From contig JAFYPH010000036.1 of NCBI GenBank assembly GCA_017547585.1, positions 1-64,000 of the forward strand: a stretch of DNA of 64,000 bases, given 5' to 3'. The DNA is from Bacteroidaceae bacterium (GTDB taxonomy: Bacteria > Bacteroidota > Bacteroidia > Bacteroidales > Bacteroidaceae). The first letter of the stretch is position 1. Every line of letters begins with the position of its first letter. The notes under the pieces were generated by a model. It was not told the DNA's origin. It did not search any database and saw only the letters and a list, made by a program, of their open reading frames with translations. The translations under genes were made by a program, and so were the position numbers. Below, piece after piece: positions 18,490 through 27,135 of this stretch.

Positions 18490-18518
18490 GGTTACTTTCC
18501 TTTGGCATTATCCATAAA
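18490..18518 (+). promoter_or_regulatory. Putative ECF-sigma promoter, copy 3
   Basis: GGTTACTTT (18490-18498), 14 bases, CATAAA (18513-18518). It lies about 60 bases before the cysteine-rich peptide gene. Copies 2 and 3 also share CC directly after the first block and GGCATT inside the spacer. Confidence 0.62.
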
Positions 18519-18579
18519 GAACTGAAAGTTTTAAATAATAATTAGAGGTTGCGCCCGACACGAATCAGGGTATAAAGTC

Positions 18580-18825
18580 ATGAAGAAAATTATTTGTGCA
18601 GTTTCAGTGTTAGCAGTATCGGTTATTACAATCATCGCTCTCTCTTCTTTCACAACACTCATGGACGCGAACAGCAATGGATGTGCAGATACTCCCTGCC
18701 AAGGCAAGCATTGTACATATACAGTCGGATGCGGATGCTCGGGGTTCTCTCCCATTCAGAACAAAGAGGTGTGGAAACAGTCTTATTGCAAACATTGCAA
18801 TCATCCTCGCAGCTCTCACAAGTAA
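18580..18825 (+). CDS. Secreted or anchored cysteine-rich mini-protein
   Basis: The protein has 81 residues. A signal/anchor segment (residues 1-24, MKKIIC then a hydrophobic stretch) is followed by a short mature part with seven cysteines (35, 40, 45, 51, 53, 70, 73) and histidines at 44, 72, 75 and 80. The end YCKHCNHPRSSHK looks like half of a zinc-binding knuckle. The spacing of Cys and His suggests either metal binding or disulfides in the periplasm. It is preceded by promoter copy 3 and followed after 19 bases by a WG-repeat protein. Family not recognised. Confidence 0.65.
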   Translation: MKKIICAVSVLAVSVITIIALSSFTTLMDANSNGCADTPCQGKHCTYTVGCGCSGFSPIQNKEVWKQSYCKHCNHPRSSHK

Positions 18826-18844
18826 TTAAGTTATAAACAATACT

Positions 18845-20023
18845 ATGAAAAAGGAAATTACATTCAAATTGTTCTTTACGGTATTGTGGCGAGGCATTTG
18901 CCATGTGATAGAGTCTATAGCCAAAATCTTCGGCTACAAGGGCAAGAGCACTTATGCAAAGGTCGTATGGCGAATTCTTGTCGGATGTTTCACGCTGATT
19001 GTGGCTGCGACTACAATAATGTACCTCTACTCTTTCGCCACAGAGTTTATTTATAATACGTTGATTCGCCCGGCGACCGAGGAGAAATACTATGAAAGCA
19101 AGCAAATAAGCAACGAGATTGTTTTTCAGAAAGAATACGGCGGCACGACAGGAAGAGTATATGACAATGTACGCAAGAGAGTGGTACTCGACGACATTGA
19201 CTGGGTGATAACATCCGAGGACAAGGACTCGTTGGCGCCATTCTCGCAACATGGCAAGCGCGGCTACCTTAACCGCTTTACGGGCGAAGTGGTTATTTCT
19301 CCCCGTTCCTTCACAAAAGCATGGGTATTCTCCGATGGCCTTGCAGCGGTCGAGAAAGACAATGAGCTTGTGTTCATCGATTATTCGGGCAATGTTGTTA
19401 TCGACAAGGATTTCCGTGTACATTTCAGTCATCCATCGTATGTTTTCAAGAATGGATATTGTGTCATTCAGGATGTTGTTACAGAGAAATACGGACTCAT
19501 TGACAAGAGAGGCGAATGGATATTGAATCCCGAATACGGCTATATTTTCAACAGCTATGGATTCTGGCACGTGGAAAAAGATGGCCGCTACGGATTGTAC
19601 GATTCCGAGCTCAATGAAATGTTCCCCACAACCAATACCGCCATTGAGATAGATGATTCGGAAAAAGAAATAGAGGTGCGTTGCGCAGACAACACCGCAC
19701 AGCGTTACGACTACGATGGCAATCTGCTTGTCAATTTTGTAATAGACGACATCGAGAATATGCAGTACGAAACAACGGAGCTGAGGAACGACTGTGCCTA
19801 TTCCGAAGAGTATTACGATAATAAAGTGTATGCGGTAGCCAAATGCCTGCGTTACCGTGTCAATGCAGGATGTTGCTATAATGACCATTATGGACTTATG
19901 GACAGAGACGGCAATCGTATAACCGACCCTCTTTATACAAGAATCAATGCTATAGGCGAAGACCTGTATCTGTGCCAGCCCGGCGGAATAATTATTAACG
20001 GACAAGGAGAAATTATAAAATGA
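18845..20023 (+). CDS. Membrane-anchored WG-repeat protein
   Basis: The 392-residue protein has a single strong membrane segment near the N-terminus (ILVGCFTLIVAATTIMYLY, about residues 45-65), followed by a long soluble part. That part carries WG-type repeats, each with a GLxDxxG..V/I....Y/F pattern, for example YGLIDKRGEWILNPEYGYI, YGLYDSELNE and YGLMDRDGNRITDPLY near the end. WG repeats occur in many Bacteroidetes surface proteins, mostly of unknown role. Its stop overlaps the start of the next gene (ATGA), so the two are translationally coupled. Confidence 0.8.
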   Translation: MKKEITFKLFFTVLWRGICHVIESIAKIFGYKGKSTYAKVVWRILVGCFTLIVAATTIMYLYSFATEFIYNTLIRPATEEKYYESKQISNEIVFQKEYGGTTGRVYDNVRKRVVLDDIDWVITSEDKDSLAPFSQHGKRGYLNRFTGEVVISPRSFTKAWVFSDGLAAVEKDNELVFIDYSGNVVIDKDFRVHFSHPSYVFKNGYCVIQDVVTEKYGLIDKRGEWILNPEYGYIFNSYGFWHVEKDGRYGLYDSELNEMFPTTNTAIEIDDSEKEIEVRCADNTAQRYDYDGNLLVNFVIDDIENMQYETTELRNDCAYSEEYYDNKVYAVAKCLRYRVNAGCCYNDHYGLMDRDGNRITDPLYTRINAIGEDLYLCQPGGIIINGQGEIIK

Positions 20024-22326
20024 CGAAGACCTTTACACAGCGCAACATGATGATGTTCGACCTTTTTCTGACAAGCCTCTTCGGATTGGCAGTGTGGCAC
20101 ACACCAATGAGAGGGTTGTTCCCCCTCTCATTGGTCTTGCTGCGCCTTTTCGCGACATTCTCATTGCAGGAGAAGGAAAAAGGCAATTGGCTGCTTGTGG
20201 TGCTCAACGCCCTATGGCTGGTACCATTGGCAGCATCCAACGAGAGGTTTATTTTTGAAACGTACATTATCTCTCCGGTTGCTCAGCTGGTAAAGACATT
20301 TATGCTCTTTATCGGCTACTCGGGACTGAGTGATGTTCGCCGCTTTTTGAGCATGGAGCCGGAGACATCGCAAGAGACAATTGTTAAAATTATGGTGATT
20401 CTTGCATCGCTTTTCTACTACCTGTGGCTGCTGCTCTATCCTGTAGCAGTGTATATCAGGCAATGGAGAAGAAAGGAGTTTACGGATACCCGTGCCATAA
20501 ATGGAAGAATCGGCCTTATAGTCGGATATATGATTGTCGTCCTTGTACTCTCTTGCATCTGCGACTCATACTTTAAATTTATAGGGCAATATCATCTGTG
20601 GTTGTTCCTGATGGCACTGCTACCCTTTGCAATGTTCCTAAAGGAGAAGAGACCCATGGGTGACACGTGCAGGATGTATCTGAAATTTGTGACAATATTC
20701 TATTGTGCATATATATTGGGCACGGAAATGGGATATTCAAACTCTTTTATAGGGCTGTTGCTGCCCGTGCTCTTCTATCGTCTCGTCTGCAGGACAAAAG
20801 GTGTCCATATGCAATACAGAGACTACTGCATTCTTCTCATTGCAAGCGTCGCATTCATGGTTGCCCAGTATGGTTGCAATTGGGTGAGAGTATTGTTCCT
20901 GAGCATAAGTGCGGTAGCTTATGGCTACGAAGCATATGTATTTTTCAGGAGCGGCCAGAGCAAGAGGCTCGCCTTTGCGGTATTCATCGCAACGGGGTTC
21001 ATTCTGCCCACTCTGGCGCTCGGCTACAACCAATATACAGTGCTCGACGCCCGCAAGATAAGCATTATTAGCGCCGACAGAGGAGTCCTGAAGACATACA
21101 ACCCCTCGACCTATAAATATGGATTGCGAGACAGATACGGCGAGCTTGTACCCTGCGAGTACGACCAATTGGCCCTTATCAACCATTATAATACGTCGTT
21201 AGTCAAGGTGCGTCTGGGAAAATATTGGGGTTTCTACGACATTGAAGAGGGCCGGATGGCAGTCGAGCCTGTTTATGTAAAAGTAGAGAAAGAGAGTAAA
21301 AATTACCTTCGCCTGATTACCGAAGAGGGCAGCATCAGCTATATGCAATTACGGCGATACGGCCGTTCGCGCAGCGCCGATGAAGAGTCGTGGAGAATAG
21401 TCGATTACCCTAGCGAGGAATTGATGAACGAGAGGCTCGAGCCTGTGGAGATGACACTCGTAGAGAAGAATGTTGAAAACAGGCCTCACATAAGTTGCAT
21501 CTATAATTATATAGTATCCACCTATTGCGAGGCCAAGGAATCATACGACGCAGCAGGGTCATATTGGGCGTGGGCAGAGAAATGCACCAATATGATTGAG
21601 AGTGTGGCAACAGAGAACAATATCTTTACCGGCGACACGGCCCGCGCATCGGAGCAGGCAATCGATAGGATAAACGAAATGCTTTCCATCAATGGTGCCG
21701 GTAGCCAATCCTCAATGAACAGCTACTCACTTGTGCGAGGGGCGACCGAGTTCTATCTGGCCATCGACAATAACCACCAATTGGCAAAGATGGACTCTCT
21801 GTCGTGGAAAAATGGCTTTAAAGAGGAGTATGAGCTGTGGATGGATTTCTATTTGAAATCGTACAGTCTATACGAAGATGTAATTTTGAATGAGGAAAGC
21901 TATTCCTCTCTCCCGCAAGAGCTGAACAGTATATTAACGGTCAATGCCGAATGGCGCACGAAAATGGTAAAAGAGTATATTGCCTTCTTGAGCGGCACGA
22001 ATGCCGTTGCATATTGTGGCGAAGATATTACCGAGGCTGCGTTGAAAGCTTTCATCCGCAAGATGGATGATAATGGTGACGAGCCTTGCTTTGCCGATGA
22101 ACTGCGGGTTTCCATGCTCAAATGGCTGCGCCACAGGGACAATATGCTCAAGAACATGGCTCCCGGCTGCAGAGAGGCGTTTGCCAACCAGACGAAACGC
22201 ATAAAATGGGACTTGCGCAATTTCTTGAAGCAATGGTCGGACGATTTTGAGGCGCATAAAGACTCGCAGAGGCTGAGGGCAAAGATTGCCGAGGACGAGT
22301 CCGACGAAATTCTATTGAATGAATAA
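20020..22326 (+). CDS. Polytopic membrane protein with WG-like repeats and a helical C-terminal domain
   Basis: The 768-residue protein has about ten hydrophobic helices in its first 340 residues. A WG-like module follows (YGLRDRYGELVPCEYDQLA, then YWGFYDIEEGRMAVEPVY), and then a roughly 330-residue largely helical, charged domain with no recognisable motif. It overlaps the preceding WG-repeat gene by 4 bases and ends before a strong terminator, closing a likely operon that starts with the cysteine-rich peptide. Function unknown. The pairing of two WG proteins suggests a complex spanning the inner membrane. Confidence 0.75.
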   Translation: MTKTFTQRNMMMFDLFLTSLFGLAVWHTPMRGLFPLSLVLLRLFATFSLQEKEKGNWLLVVLNALWLVPLAASNERFIFETYIISPVAQLVKTFMLFIGYSGLSDVRRFLSMEPETSQETIVKIMVILASLFYYLWLLLYPVAVYIRQWRRKEFTDTRAINGRIGLIVGYMIVVLVLSCICDSYFKFIGQYHLWLFLMALLPFAMFLKEKRPMGDTCRMYLKFVTIFYCAYILGTEMGYSNSFIGLLLPVLFYRLVCRTKGVHMQYRDYCILLIASVAFMVAQYGCNWVRVLFLSISAVAYGYEAYVFFRSGQSKRLAFAVFIATGFILPTLALGYNQYTVLDARKISIISADRGVLKTYNPSTYKYGLRDRYGELVPCEYDQLALINHYNTSLVKVRLGKYWGFYDIEEGRMAVEPVYVKVEKESKNYLRLITEEGSISYMQLRRYGRSRSADEESWRIVDYPSEELMNERLEPVEMTLVEKNVENRPHISCIYNYIVSTYCEAKESYDAAGSYWAWAEKCTNMIESVATENNIFTGDTARASEQAIDRINEMLSINGAGSQSSMNSYSLVRGATEFYLAIDNNHQLAKMDSLSWKNGFKEEYELWMDFYLKSYSLYEDVILNEESYSSLPQELNSILTVNAEWRTKMVKEYIAFLSGTNAVAYCGEDITEAALKAFIRKMDDNGDEPCFADELRVSMLKWLRHRDNMLKNMAPGCREAFANQTKRIKWDLRNFLKQWSDDFEAHKDSQRLRAKIAEDESDEILLNE

Positions 22327-22364
22327 TTTGTACAGTATCGGCAGAAGCTTTCACCCCCGACACT

Positions 22365-22399
22365 GCTGCCCCCTTTACGCGTAAAGGGGGCAGCTTTTT
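22365..22399 (+). terminator. Rho-independent terminator
   Basis: A perfect 30-base palindrome (GC-rich arms around TTTACGCGTAAA, 22365-22394) is followed by TTTTT. It ends the WG-repeat operon. Confidence 0.92.
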
Positions 22400-22493
22400 G
22401 TTGATTATCGTGCAGGATATTCTATGAAAGCCAAGCATTGTCGCTTTTTCGGCCGCGCCGAGAACTGTGCTTGGAAATATTCTTCGTCTCTTC

Positions 22494-22526
22494 TTTGTCG
22501 CCTTTCGTTTCTTTGTTGTATCTTAG
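22494..22526 (+). promoter_or_regulatory. Putative ruvB promoter
   Basis: TTTG (22494-22497), 21 bases, then TATCTTAG (22519-22526), one base off the TAnnTTTG consensus. It sits 23 bases before the ruvB ATG and after the upstream terminator. Confidence 0.45.
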
Positions 22527-22549
22527 CAACTTGAAAAAATAATTGTGAA

Positions 22550-23575
22550 ATGAACGAAAAATTCGATATCAGAGGCAGCAGAAACCCACACAGCGACAAG
22601 GAGTTCGAGAATGCGTTGCGTCCGCTCTCTTTCGGCGACTTTGCCGGACAGGAGAAGATTGTGAGCAATCTGGGCATTTTTGTTCAGGCTGCGCGCATGC
22701 GCGGCGAGTCGCTCGACCATGTGCTGCTCCACGGCCCTCCGGGCTTGGGAAAGACCACTCTCAGTAACATCATTGCCAACGAGCTTGGCGTGGGATTCAA
22801 GGTAACGTCGGGCCCTGTGCTCGACAAGCCCGGCGACCTTGCGGGCATCCTCACTTCGCTCGAGCCCAACGACGTGCTTTTCATCGACGAGATTCATCGT
22901 CTCTCGCCCATTGTCGAGGAGTATCTTTACTCGGCGATGGAGGACTATCGCATTGATATTCTCATAGATAAAGGCCCGTCGGCACGCTCCATACAGATTG
23001 ACCTTAACCCCTTTACGCTCATCGGCGCAACCACGCGCAGCGGCCTTCTGACGGCTCCGTTGCGTGCCCGCTTCGGCATTAATATGCACCTTGAATATTA
23101 CGACAGCAAGACTCTCGCGGGCATCATCAAGCGTTCGGCGGATATTTTGGGAGTGACCTACGACGATGAGTCGGCCTACGAGATTGCGCGCCGCAGTCGC
23201 GGAACGCCCCGTATAGCCAATGCTCTGCTGCGCCGCGTGCGCGACTTTGCACAGGTGATGGGCAACGGCCACATTGACATCAGCATTGCACGCACGGCTC
23301 TCGAAGCACTGAACATCGACAAATACGGACTCGACGAGATTGACAACAAGATTCTGGGTATTATCATCGACAAGTTCAAGGGCGGCCCTGTGGGCATCGG
23401 AACAATCGCGACGGCCCTGAGCGAGGATGCGGGCACGATAGAAGAGGTCTACGAGCCCTATCTTATTAAGGAGGGCTTCATCAAGCGCACTCCGCGCGGA
23501 CGCGAGGTTACCGAGCTTGCCTATCGCCATCTGGGACGCGAAAAATACAACGACGGACAGGGGACACTTTTTTAA
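22550..23575 (+). CDS. ruvB: Holliday junction branch migration ATPase RuvB
   Basis: Hexameric motor that drives branch migration with RuvA and acts before RuvC cleavage in recombinational repair. The 341 residues match the family length. Walker A is GPPGLGKTT (residues 62-70, Lys68), Walker B FIDEIHR, sensor 1 the GATTRSG segment, and the arginine finger lies in the following LRARFG. The C-terminal winged helix ends in the usual [16 protein letters not shown]. The start is the first ATG after the promoter. The flippase gene starts 9 bases after it, so the two are probably co-transcribed. ruvA and ruvC are not in the window. Confidence 0.98.
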   Translation: MNEKFDIRGSRNPHSDKEFENALRPLSFGDFAGQEKIVSNLGIFVQAARMRGESLDHVLLHGPPGLGKTTLSNIIANELGVGFKVTSGPVLDKPGDLAGILTSLEPNDVLFIDEIHRLSPIVEEYLYSAMEDYRIDILIDKGPSARSIQIDLNPFTLIGATTRSGLLTAPLRARFGINMHLEYYDSKTLAGIIKRSADILGVTYDDESAYEIARRSRGTPRIANALLRRVRDFAQVMGNGHIDISIARTALEALNIDKYGLDEIDNKILGIIIDKFKGGPVGIGTIATALSEDAGTIEEVYEPYLIKEGFIKRTPRGREVTELAYRHLGREKYNDGQGTLF

Positions 23576-23584
23576 ATAGAATTT

Positions 23585-25075
23585 ATGTCAAAGCTGCAAT
23601 CGCTTTTTAAAGATACTGTAATATACGGAATGAGCAGCATAGTGGGGCGCTTCCTCAACTATCTGCTTGTGCCGCTCTACACTGCCAAAATGAGTGTGGA
23701 GTCGGGGCAATATGGCGAGGTTACCAATATGTACGCATGGACGGCCGTGCTGCTTGTGGTGCTCACCTTCGGAATGGAGACTACTTTCTTCCGTTTCGCC
23801 GACAAAGAGAGCGGCAATGTGTCGCGCGTCTTTTCAATGACCATGCAGGTGGTGGGGGTGCTGTGCGCGCTCTTCCTTGCGGGGGTATTCTGCTCCATCG
23901 AAGGGCTCTCGTCGCTCTTGGGCTACGCCGAGCATCCTGAATTTATTAAGATGATGGCGGTGGTTGTGGCGCTCGATGCCTTGCAAGCGATTCCTTTCGG
24001 GCTTTTGCGTTTCCAGGGACGTCCGCTGAAGTTTGCTTCGCTGAAACTGCTTAACATCTTCACGAACATTGCCCTGAACCTCTTTGCATTTGTGGCGCTG
24101 CCCATGCTCGCGCAGTCATCACCCGACATTTTCGGACGATTCTATTCACCCGAGAATCAGGCATTTTATGTATTTTTCATAAATCTCGTCTGCACCTCTT
24201 TCATCACCCTGTTCTTTATTCCCGAGCTTCGCCTCTACCGCCCAACAGGCGACGTGCGTCTGCTGGGAAAAATGCTCTCCTATTCGTGGCCTCTGCTGCT
24301 GCTGGGAATTGCGGGCATTCTGAACCTGAATGCCGACAAGATTCTTTACCCACAGCTGGTGCCGGGACAGCAGGGAAGAGTGGAACTGAGCATCTATGGT
24401 GGTTCGGTGAAGGTGGCGGCCATCATGGCCATGCTGATGCAGGCCTTCCGTTTCGCCTACGAGCCTTTTGTGTTCGGCAACCGCGACAAGAAAGATGCAA
24501 AGGAACTTTATGCCCAGGCGATGAAATATTTTATCGCAATCGCGCTGCTGGCCTTCCTTGTGGTTGTCTTCTATCTTGACCTTATAAAATATATTATAAG
24601 CCCCGACTATTGGTGCGGTCTCAAGGTGGTGCCTTATATTATGGCCGCCGAGGTCTTTATGGGAATATATTTCAACCTCTCTTTCTGGTACAAACTGAAC
24701 GACGAGACCTGGTGGGGAGCGGTATTTTCCACCATCGGCTGCGTGCTTCTTTTTGCGGTGAACATAATATTCGTTCCCCGCTACGGCTATATGGCCTGTG
24801 CGTGGGCGTCGTTCACCAGCTATTTTGTGGCAATGCTCCTCTCCTATTTTGTGGGCCAGCGCCGCAACCCCATCGCCTATGACCTGAAGGCAATCTTCGG
24901 CTATATGCTGCTCTTTGTGCTGCTCTATGCAGTGGGCGCTGCACTACCTGTGGAGAATATCTATCTGCGTCTTGCGTGCAACACTCTGTTGCTCATAGTC
25001 TATGTGGCCTATTTTGTAAAGAAAGACCTTCCGATAAATAAAATTCCCTTGATTAACCGCCTGTTCAAAAGGTAG
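23585..25075 (+). CDS. Lipopolysaccharide/oligosaccharide flippase (MOP superfamily)
   Basis: Inner-membrane exporter of lipid-linked glycans. The 496-residue protein is almost entirely hydrophobic, with 12-14 predicted helices and the opening LFKDTVIYGMSSIVGRFLNYLLVPLY typical of Wzx-like flippases of Bacteroidetes, here cited only in part (YGMSSIVGRFLNYLL). A basic tail KKDLPINKIPLINRLFKR ends the protein. It follows ruvB by 9 bases, an arrangement seen in related genomes as far as I recall. The exact substrate cannot be read from the sequence. Confidence 0.85.
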   Translation: MSKLQSLFKDTVIYGMSSIVGRFLNYLLVPLYTAKMSVESGQYGEVTNMYAWTAVLLVVLTFGMETTFFRFADKESGNVSRVFSMTMQVVGVLCALFLAGVFCSIEGLSSLLGYAEHPEFIKMMAVVVALDALQAIPFGLLRFQGRPLKFASLKLLNIFTNIALNLFAFVALPMLAQSSPDIFGRFYSPENQAFYVFFINLVCTSFITLFFIPELRLYRPTGDVRLLGKMLSYSWPLLLLGIAGILNLNADKILYPQLVPGQQGRVELSIYGGSVKVAAIMAMLMQAFRFAYEPFVFGNRDKKDAKELYAQAMKYFIAIALLAFLVVVFYLDLIKYIISPDYWCGLKVVPYIMAAEVFMGIYFNLSFWYKLNDETWWGAVFSTIGCVLLFAVNIIFVPRYGYMACAWASFTSYFVAMLLSYFVGQRRNPIAYDLKAIFGYMLLFVLLYAVGAALPVENIYLRLACNTLLLIVYVAYFVKKDLPINKIPLINRLFKR

Positions 25076-25095
25076 CCAACCAAGGGAATATGGGT

Positions 25096-25124
25096 AAAAG
25101 CGGATGTTTCTTACATCCGCTTTT
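25096..25124. terminator. Bidirectional terminator between convergent genes
   Basis: An 11-bp stem AAAAGCGGATG (25096-25106) pairs with 25114-25124 and is flanked by A's on one side and T's on the other, so it can work for the flippase on the plus strand and the lipoprotein on the minus strand. The last codons and the stop of the lipoprotein gene lie inside it. Confidence 0.85.
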
Positions 25125-25596
25125 TTATGTCTTTTATCTTTTTGTAGGCCTCGTCGAGCTCATCCTGACGCATCTCTTTCACAAGTTCGTCGGCCTCTTT
25201 TCTTAGTTTCTCGACCATTGCAGCGTCGCCATTCTCTCCGGCCTTCCAGATGGAGACCTCGAGCTTCACACGTTTCTCTATTCTTGCGCTGCGCGCTACA
25301 GCCGGGTCCTCTTCGGTGGTAACGACGGGCTTCGTCTCTACCTTGCGGCGCAGTCTGGAGTCGCCCTTCTGTCGTTGGGTGGGCTTGCGGTAGTTACCCT
25401 CGTTGCGCTGGAATTTCTCTTCCTGCGCCTCTTTGGCCTCTTCCATCTTTTTCTCCCTCTCCTTTTTCTCGGCTTTGCGTTTCTCTATAATCTCCATATT
25501 TCTGCTGCGGTCGGCCGAGTCGCGCTTGTTGCTTTTGCCGCCACAAGAGACTATCAGCAGACACAGCAGTATGGTCGTAACTAATTTATTTATCAT
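25111..25596 (-). CDS. Small highly charged lipoprotein
   Basis: The 161-residue protein has a lipoprotein signal and lipobox (Cys18, in IVSCGG), followed by a long Lys/Glu/Arg-rich region likely to form extended helices or coiled coil (EKRKAEKKEREKKMEEAKE) and a C-terminal helix pair. No family recognised. It is the last gene of a minus-strand operon, 13 bases after the membrane polyferredoxin gene, and its 3' end lies inside the shared terminator. A periplasm-facing accessory role for the redox genes upstream is a guess from context. Confidence 0.7.
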   Translation of the reverse strand: MINKLVTTILLCLLIVSCGGKSNKRDSADRSRNMEIIEKRKAEKKEREKKMEEAKEAQEEKFQRNEGNYRKPTQRQKGDSRLRRKVETKPVVTTEEDPAVARSARIEKRVKLEVSIWKAGENGDAAMVEKLRKEADELVKEMRQDELDEAYKKIKDIKKRM

Positions 25597-25609
25597 TTAT
25601 CCTGTTTTT

Positions 25610-27094
25610 TTAGATTGTTCGATGCTCTTCGATGCCCTCGACGAAGATTGCGCTGAAGGGACGAGCCGGACACACATATTCGCATGCTCCGCAGCCCAGA
25701 CAACGCTCGGCGTCGATCATGGGAATGCGTGGCGCATCCTTGCCGCCATCCTTCTTTCTTATCATCTTTATTGCTCCGTTGGGGCAGTGACGCTCGCAGT
25801 TGTTGCAGGTGACGCCATCTTTGTTAGCGATGCAGTTGTCGGCTATCCACACAGCTGTTCCTATCTTTGTAGCGCTCTTCTGCTCGGGCACGATGGGCTT
25901 TATTGCTCCGTTGGGGCAGACGTCGGCACAAGCGGTGCAGGCTGTGCGGCAGAATCCGCGCTCGAACGACATTTCGGGCTGCATGAAGCGATCGATGCTG
26001 CTCGAGGGGCGCAGCACATTGTTGGGACATTTTGACACGCACAGCTGGCAAGCGGTGCAGTGGGTGGTGAAGTTCTTCAGTGAGCCTGCTCCCACGGGAA
26101 CGACGGGGGTTGCTCTTTCGGGCACCTTCTTGTCCTCGATGACTGCAAGACCTCCGTCCACCTTTTTGTTTGCCTGGGCAAAGAGCGAGCCTGCTGCTAC
26201 CATTGCTCCTGCCGACAGAAACTCGCGACGACCGGTGTCTGCGATTGTCTGCGGCTGTTTTTTGGTGGCTTTTCCGAAGCCCGCGTAGCGGTAGCCTATC
26301 GCTCCTCTGTTGCAGCTCTCCACGCAGTCCATGCAAGCGACGCAACGGCTGTAGTCGATACATTTATTATCGCTGTCGATGCACGATGCCTTGCAATTAC
26401 GCGCACAGAGCTTGCAGCCCGAGCATTTGCTTGTGTCGATGGTGGGCTTCAGCAGAGAGAAGCGCGACACGAAGCCCAAGAGCGTACCCACGGGGCAGAT
26501 GGTGTTGCACCATGTGCGTCCGTTTCTCCACGCGAGCACTGCAATTACTATAAATGTGACGGCGGCCACCGCAAGGGTGCCCACGCTCTTCAGCCACACG
26601 TCGGTAGTGTAGAACATATAGCTGTCGGCGCGCTCGGCAAGATAGGCGAGCAGGTTGTTGCCCCAGCCATAGAGCGGCGCAAGCAGGCTGTTCACCATAC
26701 GGCCGTATGCGCTGTAGGGCTCGATGAATGCTGCGAGCCACGCGACATTGGCAACGAGTGCCACAGCGAAAAGTACAAGCATTGTCGTGCGCAGCGCGGT
26801 CTTTCCTTTACTGTATGTGAAACGGCGTTTGTTCTTGCGTCCCGCCATCCACGAGACAATATCCTGCATCACTCCCAGCGGGCAGATTGTAGAGCAGTAT
26901 ATGCGTCCGAAGATGAAGGTGAGCAGCAGAAGGGCTGCAACAATGCCCACGTTCACGGCGAGCAGTGCGGGGACGAACTGTATTTTTGCCATCCAGCCAA
27001 AGTAGGCGGGGAGCACTCCCGTAAAGTCGAGGAACAGCGCTGTTATTCCTGCGAAGAAGAGTGCGGCGAGTGTGATTCTTATTTTGCGTAACAT
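25610..27094 (-). CDS. Membrane-bound polyferredoxin (NapH-like N-terminus, multiple 4Fe-4S clusters)
   Basis: Electron-transfer protein in the inner membrane. About five helices in the first 220 residues include the NapH/CcoG-type motifs YCSTICPLG and WCNTICPVG. After these come repeated 4Fe-4S motifs: CSGCKLCARNC, CVACMDCVESC, CTACQLCVSKC, CTACADVC, CNNCERHC and CLGCGACEYVC. Between the first and later clusters there is a Tat-like GRREFLSAGAMVAAGSLF, as if a NapG-type exported ferredoxin had been fused to NapH. The start at 27094 places the first helix immediately after MLRKIRIT; the ATG at 27136, which overlaps the upstream TAA, is an alternative. It is co-transcribed with the aldo/keto reductase. 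Confidence 0.86.
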   Translation of the reverse strand: MLRKIRITLAALFFAGITALFLDFTGVLPAYFGWMAKIQFVPALLAVNVGIVAALLLLTFIFGRIYCSTICPLGVMQDIVSWMAGRKNKRRFTYSKGKTALRTTMLVLFAVALVANVAWLAAFIEPYSAYGRMVNSLLAPLYGWGNNLLAYLAERADSYMFYTTDVWLKSVGTLAVAAVTFIVIAVLAWRNGRTWCNTICPVGTLLGFVSRFSLLKPTIDTSKCSGCKLCARNCKASCIDSDNKCIDYSRCVACMDCVESCNRGAIGYRYAGFGKATKKQPQTIADTGRREFLSAGAMVAAGSLFAQANKKVDGGLAVIEDKKVPERATPVVPVGAGSLKNFTTHCTACQLCVSKCPNNVLRPSSSIDRFMQPEMSFERGFCRTACTACADVCPNGAIKPIVPEQKSATKIGTAVWIADNCIANKDGVTCNNCERHCPNGAIKMIRKKDGGKDAPRIPMIDAERCLGCGACEYVCPARPFSAIFVEGIEEHRTI

Positions 27095-27135
27095 GATGAT
27101 AGTCGTTTTTTGTGGTTGATAATGTTGCTGTTGCA

